DNA of 64,000 nucleotides, from contig JACJNY010000074.1 of the NCBI GenBank assembly GCA_014695295.1, forward strand, positions 1 to 64,000, in the 5' to 3' direction. The translations under genes were made by a program, and so were the position numbers. Shown in pieces: positions 34,319 to 44,050 of the stretch. A model generated the notes under the pieces. It ran no database searches. It saw nothing but the letters and a program-made list of their open reading frames with translations, and was not told the origin of the DNA. The first letter of the stretch is position 1. Every line of letters begins with the position of its first letter. The DNA comes from Microcoleus sp. FACHB-61. GTDB lineage: Bacteria > Cyanobacteriota > Cyanobacteriia > Cyanobacteriales > Microcoleaceae.

Positions 34319-37300
34319 ATGGAAGAACGAAACGTAACGTTTTTAGAAGGGTTAGAAGAAGGATCGGGATCACTTTTTGCCTTTCAAAGTGAAACAGACA
34401 ATCTCAATGATCCGTCCGTGGCTTTCGCCACCAACACCCCTAAAACTGCCGAAGAGATAGTTAACGAAGCGATCACACAAAACAGTGGCAGCGGCGTACC
34501 CGAAGAAGGTGCGGGCGACGATGATGACAGCGGCATCGATGATCGCCGCCGAACCGTCGTCGGTAGCGATGACGATGACGTAATTGTCGCCACCGGCAAT
34601 CAGGAGGAGATATTCGGCAAGAAAGGCAAGGACAAAATCAAAGGAAACCGTGGCAGAAAAAATAAAATCTACGGCGGTAAAGATGACGACGATTGCGAGG
34701 GCGGCGATGACGACGATGAAATAAGAGGCGATCGCGATAAAGACAACGTTAAGGGCGGCCAAGGCAACGACAAGGTTAACGGCGGTAAAGATAACGATAC
34801 CGTGATGGGCGGTACCGGCAACGACACCTGCGAAGGCGATGACGGCGATGACTGGGCCCACGGCAACGAAGGAGAGGATGACGTTAAGGGCGGCGCCGGC
34901 AACGATACCCTTTACGGCGGCAAAGACGACGACGATTGCGAGGGCGGCGAAGGCAACGATAACGTCAGGGGCGATCGGGGTAACGACAACGTTAAGGGCG
35001 GCGACGGCAACGATACCGTTAACGGCGGCAAAGATAACGATACCGTTAGCGGCGGTGCCGGCAGCGACAACTGTGGAGGCGACGACGGCAACGACAACGT
35101 TAGCGGCGGCACCGGTAACGATACCGTTAACGGCGGTGCCGACAGCGACAACTGTGCAGGCGACGACGGCGACGACAGCGTTAGCGGCGGCACCGGTAAC
35201 GATACCGTGATCGGCGGTGGCGGCAGCGACACCTGTGCAGGCGACGAGGGCGACGACAGCGTTAGCGGCGGCATCGGCAACGATACCGTGAGCGGCGGCG
35301 ACGGCAACGACAACTGTGGAGGCGACGACGGCGACGACAGCGTTAGCGGCGGTGCAGGCGACGACAGCGTGATGGGCGGTGCTGGCAACGATACCCTCGT
35401 TACTGGCGACGGCAATGACATGGCAGACGGCGGCGACGGCGACGACAGCGTTAGCGGCGGCGGCGGCGGCAACGATACGCTGATGGGCGGTACTGGTAAC
35501 GATACGCTGATGGGCGGTACTGGCAACCATACCTGTGTCGGCGGTGCTGGATCTGACGTTTATGTCATGAGTAACAGTACCTCAGGGGCAAGTTCAGTCA
35601 TCACTGACTTCGAAGACAACGTGGACAAGTTCCTGCTGTTTGGTGATTTAAACTTTAGCAGCTTGACCTTTGTACAAGTCGGTGGCAATACCGAAATTCG
35701 GGTCAATAACTTCGCGCTGACGCTATTGTTGAATGTCAACGCAACGCTTCTCGATGCTGGCGACTTTTTGGGAGTTAATGGTCAAACTCCAACTCAAACT
35801 CCAACTCAAACTCCAACTCCAACTCAAACTCCAACTCCAACTCAAACTCCGAACCCGATTTTTAACCCTCCGCGAGCGGAAGTTAATAACAGCCTGACTG
35901 CTGGTTCCAGCGGCACCGAGCAAACTATTACTTCTGAGTTGTTGCGGTTTGTCGATGAGGCCTCGGGAGATCCTAGCAAGACAGTCTTCAAGCTAACCGA
36001 GCTACCCGCTGCTACAACCGGCCAACTATTCTTTAAGGGAGCCGCCGTAACACAAGTCGGTTTTACCTTCACTCAAGCAGACATTAACGCAGGCTTGTTA
36101 AGTTTCAAAGCGGCAACAGGTTTTATCGGTGCGGCTGGTTTTGCTTTTGAAGTTAGCAACGGCAGAAACGTTCTCACCGGCCAGCGTTTTAGCTTGAACG
36201 TCGAGCGAAATGTCTTTAAGTTTGCTGGCACTACAGAACCTCAAGTTATTGTGGGTTCTGCGACGCTGGATAACGACATCGAAGGCGGCGATGGTGACGA
36301 TAACATTACAGCCGGCAAAGGCAAAGACAAAATCATCGGCGGCAAAGGCAAGGACACAATTAAAGGCGGCGATGGCGATGACGATATCGACAGCGGCGAT
36401 GACGATGATGATATCGAAGTTAGCCTAGGCAAAAACAAAATAAAAGCAGGCAAAGGCAACGACAAAGTTAAAGGCGGCAATGACGCTGACGATATCGACG
36501 GCGGCGATGATGATGACAATATCGAAGCTGGCGGCGGCGATGACACAGTAATAGGCGGTGCTGGGAATGACGTATTAACAGGAAATGAGGGCAATGACAC
36601 GATCGAAGGCGGCACAGGAACCAATAATCTGACTGGGGGTCTTGGACAGGATCGCTTTATTTACCGCACTTCCCGCCAAGAGATTCAAACAGTTGTAGAA
36701 GCTGACTTCATTACTGACTTTAATGTCACTGACGATGTTTTAGAGTTTTCTAACGCAGCTTTTAGTCTCAGCGCTTCTATCTTGACCAAAGTGGACATTA
36801 CTGCTACTTCTACTGTTGGGTCGATCGGCAGCGCGAATTTTCTCGACTTCACCACGGATATCACTGTTCGCAGCATCGCGACTTTGCAAGCGCGGTTTGC
36901 ACAGTTGGGCGGCAACCCAGACGTGCCTATTTTCTGTCAGTTTATAGATGCCGAGACCGGCCGTTCTGTGCTGGTATATGGTGTTGGGGCGCGCTTTGAA
37001 ATTGTGGCCAGTTTCTCGGTGAACGTTCGCCTGCAAGTCAGTAACTTTGTCTTCACGGGCCCGCCACTAAATATTCCTGTCGGTACTGCTGGTGCTGACA
37101 ATGTGGATTTCACCACTTCTCCGGCCCCAGTTAATTACGATGGTTTAGCAGGCGATGACAAGATTGTCGGCAGCAATTTTAACGATAGCCTCAAGGGCGG
37201 CGACGGCAACGATACCATCACCGGCGGCCTCGGTTTGGATGTCATAAGCGGCGGCACTGGTTCGGATCTGTTTGTTTACAGGACAACTAAAGAAGGCGGC

Positions 37301-40300
37301 GATAAAATTTCCGACTTTACTGTTGGGGTAGACAAATTCGAGTTTAGCGCGAGCGCTTTCGGCAATTTGACTACGACTAACTTTGACGGTGTTAGCGGGG
37401 TTTCTCCTGACATTACTGGCAAAGAGTTAGTGATTTTCACCGGCGGAAGTTATGCCTCTTTGGAAGCTGCACAAGCTAAAGCGGTGGGCAATTCTACAAC
37501 TGCTGGTTTCTTCGCATTTACTAATGCGTCGAACGAGACTGTGTTGTATTTTGACTCGAACGGTACGGTGGCAGGTGGTTCGACGCTTATTGCTTCCTTG
37601 GGTACGGCTGCTAGCAATCTAGGAACGGCGGACTTTGTATTTACAGGTACGATCGCATCTCCTGCGACTGGTACTACTACCAACTCAGGCAGCATTGTCG
37701 ATTTAACTGCGGCTGGGAACACTTACCCAAGCGACTTTAACAATTTCGGTTCAGGTGCAGGCGGTTACAACTTCACCACTCCTGTCTTGTTTACCGGAGA
37801 TGCTAATGCTAACAGCGTCACAGGTACTGAGTTTGCTGACATCCTCAGCGGCGGCAGCGGTGCAGATGTTCTGACTGGCGGTGCTGGTGCGGATATCTTT
37901 GTCTACAAAGCAACAGGCGAAGGCGGCGATACAATTACCGACTTTACTGTTGGGGTAGACAAATTCGAGTTTAGCGCGAGCGCTTTCGGCAATTTGACGA
38001 CTACTAACTTTGACGGTGTTAGCGGTTCAACTCCTGACATTACTGGCAAAGAGTTCGTGATTTTCACAGGCGGCAGTTATGCCTCTTTGGAAGATGCACA
38101 AGCTACAGCCGTGGGTAATTCTACAACTGCTGGTTTCTTCGCCTTTACGAATGCGTCGAACGAAACGGTGTTGTATTTTGACTCGAACGGTACCGCAGCG
38201 GCTGGTTCTACCTTGATTGCGAATCTGGGCACGGCTGCTACCAATCTGGGAACGGCGGACTTTGTATTTACAGGTACGATCGCTTCTTCTGATACAGGCA
38301 CTTCTGTCACTGGTACTACTACCAACTCAGGTAGCGTTGCCGATTTAACTGCTGCTGGGAACACTTTCCCCATCGCCTTTAACAATTTCGGTTCAGGTGC
38401 AGGCGGTTACAACTTCACCACTCCTGTCTTGTTTACCGGAGATGCGAAGGCTAACAGCGTCACTGGTACTCAGTTTGCTGACATCTTCAGCGGCGGCAGC
38501 GGTGCAGATGTTCTGACTGGCGGTTCCGGTGCGGATCTGTTTGTTTACAAAGCAGCAGGCGAAGGCGGCGATACAATTACCGACTTTACTGTTGGGGTAG
38601 ACAAATTCCAGTTTGTCAGCGGTGCTTTCGGTAATTTGACTACGACTAACTTTGACGCTGTAAGTGGTTCAAATCCTGACATTACTGGCAAAGAGTTAGT
38701 GATTTTCACAGGCGGAAGTTATGCCTCTTTGGAAGCTGCACAAGCTAAAGCCCTGGGCAATTCTACAACTGCTGGTTTCTTCGCATTTACGAATGCCTCG
38801 AACGAGACTGTGTTGTATTTTGACGCCAACGGTACCGCAGCGGGTGGTTCTACCTTGATTGCGAATCTGGGTACTGCTGCTAGCAATCTGGGAACGGCGG
38901 ACTTTGTATTTACAGGTACGATCGCACCTTCTGCCAATGGTACTACTACCAACTCAGGCAGCGTTGCTGATTTAACTGCTGCTGGGAACACTTTCCCCGT
39001 CGCCTTTAACAATTTCGGTTCAGGTGCTGGCGGTTACAACTTCACCTCTCCTGTGTTATTTACCGGAGATGCGAGTGCTAACAGCGTCACTGGTACTGAG
39101 TTTGCTGACATCTTCAGCGGCGGCAGCGGTGCAGATATTCTGACTGGCGGTGCTGGTGCGGATGTCTTTGTTTACAAAGCCACAGGCGAAGGCGGCGATA
39201 CGATTACTGACTTTACCTCTGGAAGTGACAAATTCCAGTTTACCGCGAGCGCTTTCGGCAATTTGACGACGACTAACTTTGACGCTGTAAGCGGTTCAAA
39301 TCCTGACATTACTGGCAAAGAGTTAGTGATTTTCACAGGCGGCAGTTATGCCTCTTTGGAAGCGGCACAAGCTAAAGCCTTGGGCAATTCTACAACTGCT
39401 GGTTTCTTCGCATTTACGAATGCCTCGAACGAAACGGTGTTGTATTTTGACGCCAACGGTACCGCAGCGGGTGGTTCTACCTTGATTGCGAATCTGGGTA
39501 CTGCTGCTAGCAATCTGGGAACGGCGGACTTTGTATTTACAGGTACGATCGCACCTTCTGCCAATGGTACTACTACCAACTCAGGCAGCGTTGCTGATTT
39601 AACTGCTGCTGGGAACACTTTCCCCGTCGCCTTTAACAATTTCGGTTCAGGTGCTGGCGGTTACAACTTCACCTCTCCTGTGTTATTTACCGGAGATGCG
39701 AGTGCTAACAGCGTCACTGGTACTGAGTTTGCTGACATCTTCAGCGGCGGCAGCGGTGCAGATCTTCTGACTGGCGCTGCTGGTGCAGATCTTCTGACTG
39801 GCGCTGCTGGTGCGGATATCTTTGTTTACAAAGCAACAGGCGAAGGCGGTGATACGATTACTGACTTTACCTCTGGGGTAGACAAATTCGAGTTTAGCGC
39901 GAGCGCTTTCGGCAATTTGACTACGACTAACTTTGACGGTGTTAGCGGTTCAACACCTGACATTACTGGCAAAGAGTTAGTGATTTTCACAGGCGGAACT
40001 TATGCCACTGTGGAAGCTGCACAAGCTAAGGCCTTGGGCAATTCTACAACTGCTGGTTTCTTCGCATTTACGAATGCCTCGAACGAAACGGTGTTGTATT
40101 TTGACGCCAACGGTACCGCAGCGGGTGGTTCTACCTTGATTGCGAATCTGGGTACTGCTGCTAGCAATCTGGGAACGGCGGACTTTGTATTTACAGGTAC
40201 GATCGCACCTTCTGCCAATGGTACTACTACCAACTCAGGCAGCGTTGCTGATTTAACTGCTGCTGGGAATACTTTCCCCGTCGCCTTTAACAATTTCGGT

Positions 40301-40912
40301 TCCGGTGCTGGCGGTTACAACTTCACCACTCCTGTCTTGTTTACCGGAGATGCGAGTGCTAACAGCGTCACTGGTACTGAATTTGCTGACATCTTCAGCG
40401 GCGGTTCTGGTGCCGACATTTTCGACGGCGGTTTGGGTAACGACAGCATTTCCGGCGACGATGGTAATGACAGCCTCTTCGGCGGTGGCGGTAGCGATAC
40501 TCTCAACGGCGGCATCGGGAATGACACTTTAATCGGTGGTGTGGGAACCAATGTTCTCAACGGCGGTGCTGGTTTGGATGTGTTTGTGTTCAGCGGAACT
40601 ACTGCTGACGGCGGGGATTTCATTACCAATTACAGCGTTGCTGATGATGTAATTAACCTCGACAAAACTGGTTTTGCAGCGTTTACCACCGGAGGGTCTT
40701 TGGCTTCGAGTTTCTACGCTTACACGAGTACAGGTGGTGTAACTGCGCTGGAAGCAACTTTAACCGGGCCGTCCATCATGGCTATCTACGACGGTTTGTC
40801 TACTAAACTGTATTACGATAGCAACGGTTCTACGGTTGGTGGTAACAGTTTGTTTGCCACTGTCGATGTCAATTTGGGACCGACCGGTAATACTGAATTG
40901 TTCTTGTTCTAA
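34319..40912 (+). CDS. Giant RTX calcium-binding protein
   Basis: A 2197-residue, very acidic protein without a Sec signal. In order: a non-repeat head (1-75); a long RTX block (about 80-410) with cysteines in eight repeats; a (TPTQTP) Thr/Pro linker (about 485-515); a cadherin-like region (about 520-640); a second RTX block (about 650-760); and then five modules of about 209 residues from about 965 to 2030. Each module pairs RTX nonapeptides with a DFTVGVDKFEF...GKELVIFTGGSY...NETVLYFD unit. A last RTX block and a C-terminal region (LGPTGNTELFLF) follow. It is probably secreted by a type I system and may be a surface or matrix protein; the function is unknown. Confidence 0.9.
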   Translation: MEERNVTFLEGLEEGSGSLFAFQSETDNLNDPSVAFATNTPKTAEEIVNEAITQNSGSGVPEEGAGDDDDSGIDDRRRTVVGSDDDDVIVATGNQEEIFGKKGKDKIKGNRGRKNKIYGGKDDDDCEGGDDDDEIRGDRDKDNVKGGQGNDKVNGGKDNDTVMGGTGNDTCEGDDGDDWAHGNEGEDDVKGGAGNDTLYGGKDDDDCEGGEGNDNVRGDRGNDNVKGGDGNDTVNGGKDNDTVSGGAGSDNCGGDDGNDNVSGGTGNDTVNGGADSDNCAGDDGDDSVSGGTGNDTVIGGGGSDTCAGDEGDDSVSGGIGNDTVSGGDGNDNCGGDDGDDSVSGGAGDDSVMGGAGNDTLVTGDGNDMADGGDGDDSVSGGGGGNDTLMGGTGNDTLMGGTGNHTCVGGAGSDVYVMSNSTSGASSVITDFEDNVDKFLLFGDLNFSSLTFVQVGGNTEIRVNNFALTLLLNVNATLLDAGDFLGVNGQTPTQTPTQTPTPTQTPTPTQTPNPIFNPPRAEVNNSLTAGSSGTEQTITSELLRFVDEASGDPSKTVFKLTELPAATTGQLFFKGAAVTQVGFTFTQADINAGLLSFKAATGFIGAAGFAFEVSNGRNVLTGQRFSLNVERNVFKFAGTTEPQVIVGSATLDNDIEGGDGDDNITAGKGKDKIIGGKGKDTIKGGDGDDDIDSGDDDDDIEVSLGKNKIKAGKGNDKVKGGNDADDIDGGDDDDNIEAGGGDDTVIGGAGNDVLTGNEGNDTIEGGTGTNNLTGGLGQDRFIYRTSRQEIQTVVEADFITDFNVTDDVLEFSNAAFSLSASILTKVDITATSTVGSIGSANFLDFTTDITVRSIATLQARFAQLGGNPDVPIFCQFIDAETGRSVLVYGVGARFEIVASFSVNVRLQVSNFVFTGPPLNIPVGTAGADNVDFTTSPAPVNYDGLAGDDKIVGSNFNDSLKGGDGNDTITGGLGLDVISGGTGSDLFVYRTTKEGGDKISDFTVGVDKFEFSASAFGNLTTTNFDGVSGVSPDITGKELVIFTGGSYASLEAAQAKAVGNSTTAGFFAFTNASNETVLYFDSNGTVAGGSTLIASLGTAASNLGTADFVFTGTIASPATGTTTNSGSIVDLTAAGNTYPSDFNNFGSGAGGYNFTTPVLFTGDANANSVTGTEFADILSGGSGADVLTGGAGADIFVYKATGEGGDTITDFTVGVDKFEFSASAFGNLTTTNFDGVSGSTPDITGKEFVIFTGGSYASLEDAQATAVGNSTTAGFFAFTNASNETVLYFDSNGTAAAGSTLIANLGTAATNLGTADFVFTGTIASSDTGTSVTGTTTNSGSVADLTAAGNTFPIAFNNFGSGAGGYNFTTPVLFTGDAKANSVTGTQFADIFSGGSGADVLTGGSGADLFVYKAAGEGGDTITDFTVGVDKFQFVSGAFGNLTTTNFDAVSGSNPDITGKELVIFTGGSYASLEAAQAKALGNSTTAGFFAFTNASNETVLYFDANGTAAGGSTLIANLGTAASNLGTADFVFTGTIAPSANGTTTNSGSVADLTAAGNTFPVAFNNFGSGAGGYNFTSPVLFTGDASANSVTGTEFADIFSGGSGADILTGGAGADVFVYKATGEGGDTITDFTSGSDKFQFTASAFGNLTTTNFDAVSGSNPDITGKELVIFTGGSYASLEAAQAKALGNSTTAGFFAFTNASNETVLYFDANGTAAGGSTLIANLGTAASNLGTADFVFTGTIAPSANGTTTNSGSVADLTAAGNTFPVAFNNFGSGAGGYNFTSPVLFTGDASANSVTGTEFADIFSGGSGADLLTGAAGADLLTGAAGADIFVYKATGEGGDTITDFTSGVDKFEFSASAFGNLTTTNFDGVSGSTPDITGKELVIFTGGTYATVEAAQAKALGNSTTAGFFAFTNASNETVLYFDANGTAAGGSTLIANLGTAASNLGTADFVFTGTIAPSANGTTTNSGSVADLTAAGNTFPVAFNNFGSGAGGYNFTTPVLFTGDASANSVTGTEFADIFSGGSGADIFDGGLGNDSISGDDGNDSLFGGGGSDTLNGGIGNDTLIGGVGTNVLNGGAGLDVFVFSGTTADGGDFITNYSVADDVINLDKTGFAAFTTGGSLASSFYAYTSTGGVTALEATLTGPSIMAIYDGLSTKLYYDSNGSTVGGNSLFATVDVNLGPTGNTELFLF
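37261..40400 (+). repeat. Five near-identical ~627 bp modules within the RTX gene
   Basis: Equivalent points lie at about 37450, 38077, 38719, 39346 and 40000, giving spacings of 627, 642, 627 and 654 bp. Modules 3, 4 and 5 are almost identical in DNA over hundreds of bases. The 642 spacing contains five extra codons and the 654 spacing contains a 27 bp duplication (one nonapeptide, LLTGAAGAD). Confidence 0.9.
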
Positions 40913-40985
40913 ACGGCAAGAATCCTAATCGGGATATCGGTACGGTTAGGGACACAGCAATGCTGTGTCCCTACAATACAGAGTT

Positions 40986-41018
40986 AAGGACATAGTAATA
41001 CTGTGTCCTTTTTTTTGT
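40986..41018 (+). terminator. Rho-independent terminator of the RTX gene
   Basis: Stem aaggacatagta / tactgtgtcctt (one G-U pair, minimal loop) is followed by eight T residues, about 75 bp after the stop codon. A second hairpin, gggacacagcaatgctgtgtccc, lies just before it at 40951-40973. Confidence 0.88.
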
Positions 41019-41180
41019 AATTGCTAAACAATTTAGTCGCTATTTTTTGGGTAGGGAAATGGCATTGCCAAGTCCTCTTTTGCGTTGTTGTCCAGGGTTA
41101 GAGTCGATCGCACTCGCGAGGGCAATTTCACCCTCCAATCCGGTTTATTTTACCCGTTATATCGATTCCGGTTGTATCGG

Positions 41181-41268
41181 AAGGATTAAACCGCAGAGGA
41201 CACAGAGGGTACAGAGAAAGGGAAGAGAGAGATGAATAATTCCGATGCCAACGGATTTGATATTATCC
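41181..41268 (+). repeat. Direct repeat flanking the dehydratase gene, left copy
   Basis: It shares aaccgcagag, cacagagg, agagagagatgaataatt and gatattat, in the same order, with the copy at 42604-42690. The fragment aaccgcagat-type is common elsewhere in the window, but only these two copies extend over about 85 bp. Confidence 0.65.
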
Positions 41269-41625
41269 GAAATCAGCACACTGCGCCGTGCCGTTTCCCT
41301 ACAATTAATCGGGCGGTTGTTAAATTTGTATTCATTAATCCCTCTCCTGTGCAAGTACAAACGGCCCTTTACTTTTTGATATAGCCTTTTTCAAAAAGGT
41401 GAGGTACGAAATTTGGCCTGGAAAGCTTGACACTACAGGGTTTCTGTATACCTCATTAATCTGAGAACCGCTATAGTAAATTGTCATAGCTTGAATTTTA
41501 GTCAACAGCTTTTTTAACAATTAAGCGCAACAGCTAATGATAAAAATTTATAGTTTAATGGTACGAGTGAAGCGGGCAATCCCCCGCCTACAAATAGAGT
41601 CCTCGATCGCCCAAATCTAAAATCT

Positions 41626-42591
41626 ATGAGTGCCGACTTCTGTACTGAAAATCCCTTGTCAGTCAGTTTCGCGGATGTGGAGGCGGCGGCAAATCGCTTG
41701 CAGGGCACAGCTTTCAAGACGCCGGTGCTGACTTCGGAAACTTTCAACAAACAGACGAATTCTCAGGTATTTTTCAAGTGCGAGAACTTTCAGCGCACGG
41801 GTTCGTTTAAATTTCGGGGTGCTTGCAATGCTTTAATGCAGCTATCTGAAGCTGAAAAACAGCGGGGAGTGCTGACTTTTTCTTCGGGAAATCACGCGCA
41901 GGCGATCGCCCTTGCCGCACGGTTGCTAGAAATTCCTGCTACTGTTGTCATGCCGGCAGATGCGCCCAAAGTCAAGCAAGAGGCGACTCGCGGCTACGGT
42001 GCAGAGATTATTTTGTACGATCGCACTCAAGTTTCCCGCGAAGAATTAGCCGCTAAAATTGGCGCAGAACGGCACTTGACAATTATTCCTCCTTACGATC
42101 ATCGGCGGGTGATTGCGGGACAAGGTACGGCGGCGCTGGAATTAATCGCACAAGTTGGGGAGTTGGATTTCCTGTTAGTTTGTTGCGGTGGCGGGGGTTT
42201 GCTGTCGGGATGCGCGATCGCGACAAAAACTTTGTCTCCGCAGTGTAAAGTAATCGGGGTAGAACCGGAGCAAGCAGACGATGCGGCGCGATCGTTCCGC
42301 ACGAAAACGCTGCAAACTGTTACTAACCCGGATACGATTGCTGACGGTGCGCGCACGCCATCTTTGGGCAAATTAACCTTTCCTTTGGTGCTGCATTATG
42401 TGGACGATATGGCAACAGTTTCAGAAGACGCAATTCGCACCACAATGTTTTTTATGTGGGAACGGATGAAGATAGTTGTTGAACCGACTGGAGTGCTGGG
42501 GTCAGCAGCTTTGCTTTCAGGTGTTGTGAAAGCTGAAAATGCGAGAGTTGGGGTAATTGTCAGCGGGGGAAATGTCGATTTTAGTCATTAG
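41626..42591 (+). CDS. Threonine/serine dehydratase-like PLP enzyme
   Basis: A 321-residue type II PLP enzyme. The PLP-binding lysine is in RTGSFKFRGA (about residue 60), the substrate loop is SSGNHAQ (about 85) and the phosphate-binding loop is CCGGGGLLSG (about 185). It lacks the C-terminal ACT domain of biosynthetic IlvA (about 500 residues), so it fits catabolic threonine dehydratase or serine racemase. It should deaminate or racemise threonine or serine. The gene is bracketed by two ~85 bp direct repeats. Confidence 0.88.
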   Translation: MSADFCTENPLSVSFADVEAAANRLQGTAFKTPVLTSETFNKQTNSQVFFKCENFQRTGSFKFRGACNALMQLSEAEKQRGVLTFSSGNHAQAIALAARLLEIPATVVMPADAPKVKQEATRGYGAEIILYDRTQVSREELAAKIGAERHLTIIPPYDHRRVIAGQGTAALELIAQVGELDFLLVCCGGGGLLSGCAIATKTLSPQCKVIGVEPEQADDAARSFRTKTLQTVTNPDTIADGARTPSLGKLTFPLVLHYVDDMATVSEDAIRTTMFFMWERMKIVVEPTGVLGSAALLSGVVKAENARVGVIVSGGNVDFSH

Positions 42592-42603
42592 TTATTGGAT
42601 ATC

Positions 42604-42690
42604 GGAATGATTTAACCGCAGAGAACGCAGAGAGCACAGAGGGAGACAAGAGAGAGATGAATAATTTTGATGAAGAGCGGAATTGATATT
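42604..42690 (+). repeat. Direct repeat flanking the dehydratase gene, right copy
   Basis: See the left copy at 41181-41268. Both copies have the same orientation and a similar distance to their neighbouring gene ends. Confidence 0.65.
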
Positions 42691-42710
42691 ATTAGTTAAG
42701 GAGCTTTGAG

Positions 42711-43058
42711 ATGCTGCCATTAATCTTTGATACCTGCGTGTCCAGATATGAGATTTTATCGGGAGACTTGTCTCTAGATTTATTTGCAGCAAAATTGCGG
42801 GTGGTAGTCGAACGAACTGCACCTCAAGTTGATCGAGATGCCAATAAATTATTTGCCAATCCCTTCGCAACTGATGGCATTAAAACCCTAATCCGGGAAG
42901 TTTTCAGCCGCTTGATATCGAAAACCGAAGGAATTGCTAATATGGCCGAGGGAATTATGGCGATGAGTAATGAAGAGGCACATTATTGGTTTGGTAAAAT
43001 TGCCAATGGCAATCGTTCAAATGCTTTCAAAGCCTTACGAATCTTATTAGGAGATTGA
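42711..43058 (+). pseudogene. Remnant: DUF499-type ATPase N-terminus joined to another gene end
   Basis: The 115-residue frame starts with LPLIFDTCVSRYEILSGDLSLDLFAAKLRVVVE...NPFATDGIKTLIREVFSRL, which resembles the N-terminus of large DUF499 ATPases of about 1000 residues found in defence clusters. From about residue 76 it changes to AEGIMAMSNEEAHYWFGKI...ALRILLGD, which looks like the C-terminal end of a different small protein from such clusters. The ATPase P-loop part is absent. I read it as the scar of an internal deletion. The family assignment is from memory and needs a search. Confidence 0.6.
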
Positions 43059-43062
43059 AATT

Positions 43063-43250
43063 ATGAAAGTAGCGGATTTGACGTATCTACTCGTTCCCAG
43101 GCTCTGCCTGGTAACGCATATCAGGAGGTTCGGCGTCCAATTTTTCCAAGCCACAAACGAGGAAGATCCTCGCTTACATCGGTTCCAAGGCTCTTCTTTG
43201 GAACCAGTTAATTTTATTAGCAAATTAATCAGATGAAAGTAGCTGATTTG
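43063..43250 (+). repeat. Insertion flanked by a duplicated gene start
   Basis: atgaaagtagcggatttg (43063-43080) and atgaaagtagctgatttg (43233-43250) match at 17 of 18 bases. The 152 bp between them contains the palindrome ccaggctctgcctgg (43098-43112) and ggttccaaggctcttctttggaacc. It looks like insertion of a palindromic repeat into the start of the next gene with duplication of the target. Confidence 0.7.
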
Positions 43251-43616
43251 TCAAACGAAACTTTAGCCAAGATTAAAACAGTGCGGTGGGATCGGATTAT
43301 TGAAAAGCATGAAGGACCCGCAAGATGGGAGTCGGAGTTTAGATACGGCGAACCAGAATTTATCGAAATTGAGGGGCGGTGGGTGTTATTGCCCGTGGAA
43401 GCATCTCGTCACCAAAATATGACGATTTTGCGGACAATTTGGAGCGCGGATGGCAACTCGCTGACTCTGTTTCTTAAGGATACAACTTTTGACGATGATA
43501 TGTTTGTATCTGGATATATGGCTGTGTGCGATCGACCAAAAGGAGAAGAGTTTTTCTTGGCAGTATTGTACCACGAATGGTTTATCATTGAAAAAGCAGA
43601 GGTATTTGAAGGTTGA
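43233..43616 (+). CDS. Hypothetical protein
   Basis: A 127-residue acidic, soluble protein I do not recognise. It has no signal or membrane segment. The centre (NMTILRTIWSADGNSLTLFLKDTTFDDDMFVSGYMAVCDR) alternates like a beta-sheet protein. It may be a small enzyme-like or immunity-like protein in the accessory region. Its start codon was duplicated by the adjacent insertion, but the reading frame from 43233 is intact. Confidence 0.6.
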   Translation: MKVADLSNETLAKIKTVRWDRIIEKHEGPARWESEFRYGEPEFIEIEGRWVLLPVEASRHQNMTILRTIWSADGNSLTLFLKDTTFDDDMFVSGYMAVCDRPKGEEFFLAVLYHEWFIIEKAEVFEG

Positions 43617-43654
43617 TCTAAGAATTTTTGGGATAACCAAGCCCCCTGCTTTTA

Positions 43655-43739
43655 ACTGGTTCTAAGGCTCTGCCTGGGAACCGATGTAAGCGAGGCTTTG
43701 CTTCGGGAGCGGCTTTACCAGGCAGAGTCCGGTAACAAG
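43655..43739. repeat. Dispersed palindromic repeat (gctctgcctgg type)
   Basis: It has ggctctgcctgggaacc on the left and ggctttaccaggcagag on the right, an imperfect inverted pair related to the element inside 43063-43250. Confidence 0.55.
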
Positions 43740-43765
43740 TAAATTATTGAAGAGGTGAATTTATT

Positions 43766-44050
43766 ATGACTATTGATGTGCGAAAGGCAGTAGGTGCTGC
43801 TCAACAATATTTTGCTTCTCTGCAAGATATGATAGGTTATCCTACCGAAGATTGGAGGCTGGAAGAAGCAGAACTCTCAGAGGATAAAAAACACTGGTTT
43901 ATTACATTGGGGTTTATCCGACCAGTGGATAAAACAAGCAATCCCCTTGCTAATTTTATGGAAAATCCCAATTATGAACGAGAGTATAAAGTATTTAAAA
44001 TCGATGCCACAACAGGGGAAGTGCAGTCTATGAAAATTCGCGAAGCATGA
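43766..44050 (+). CDS. Small protein upstream of a PIN-domain gene
   Basis: A 94-residue protein that overlaps the PIN gene by four bases (atga). The C-terminal part YKVFKIDATTGEVQSMKIRE resembles a PepSY-like beta hairpin, but I do not assign a family. A small upstream partner with overlapping toxin-like nuclease gene is the usual layout of toxin-antitoxin modules; however, it has no DNA-binding motif, so this is inference. Confidence 0.65.
   Translation: MTIDVRKAVGAAQQYFASLQDMIGYPTEDWRLEEAELSEDKKHWFITLGFIRPVDKTSNPLANFMENPNYEREYKVFKIDATTGEVQSMKIREA

Larger units (their letters stand above)
40913..41625. other. Gap after the RTX gene
   Basis: Apart from the terminator, this 713 bp gap contains one copy of a direct repeat (41181-41268) that recurs on the other side of the following gene. 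No gene is supported; the open frame at 41047-41235 has no family features. Confidence 0.55.

Noticed and set aside
34370..35530. A 386-residue minus-strand open frame opposite the RTX block
   Set aside because: It is a by-product of the repeated GGC/GAC codons of the RTX gene; the protein is only Ala/Val/Ile runs without family features.
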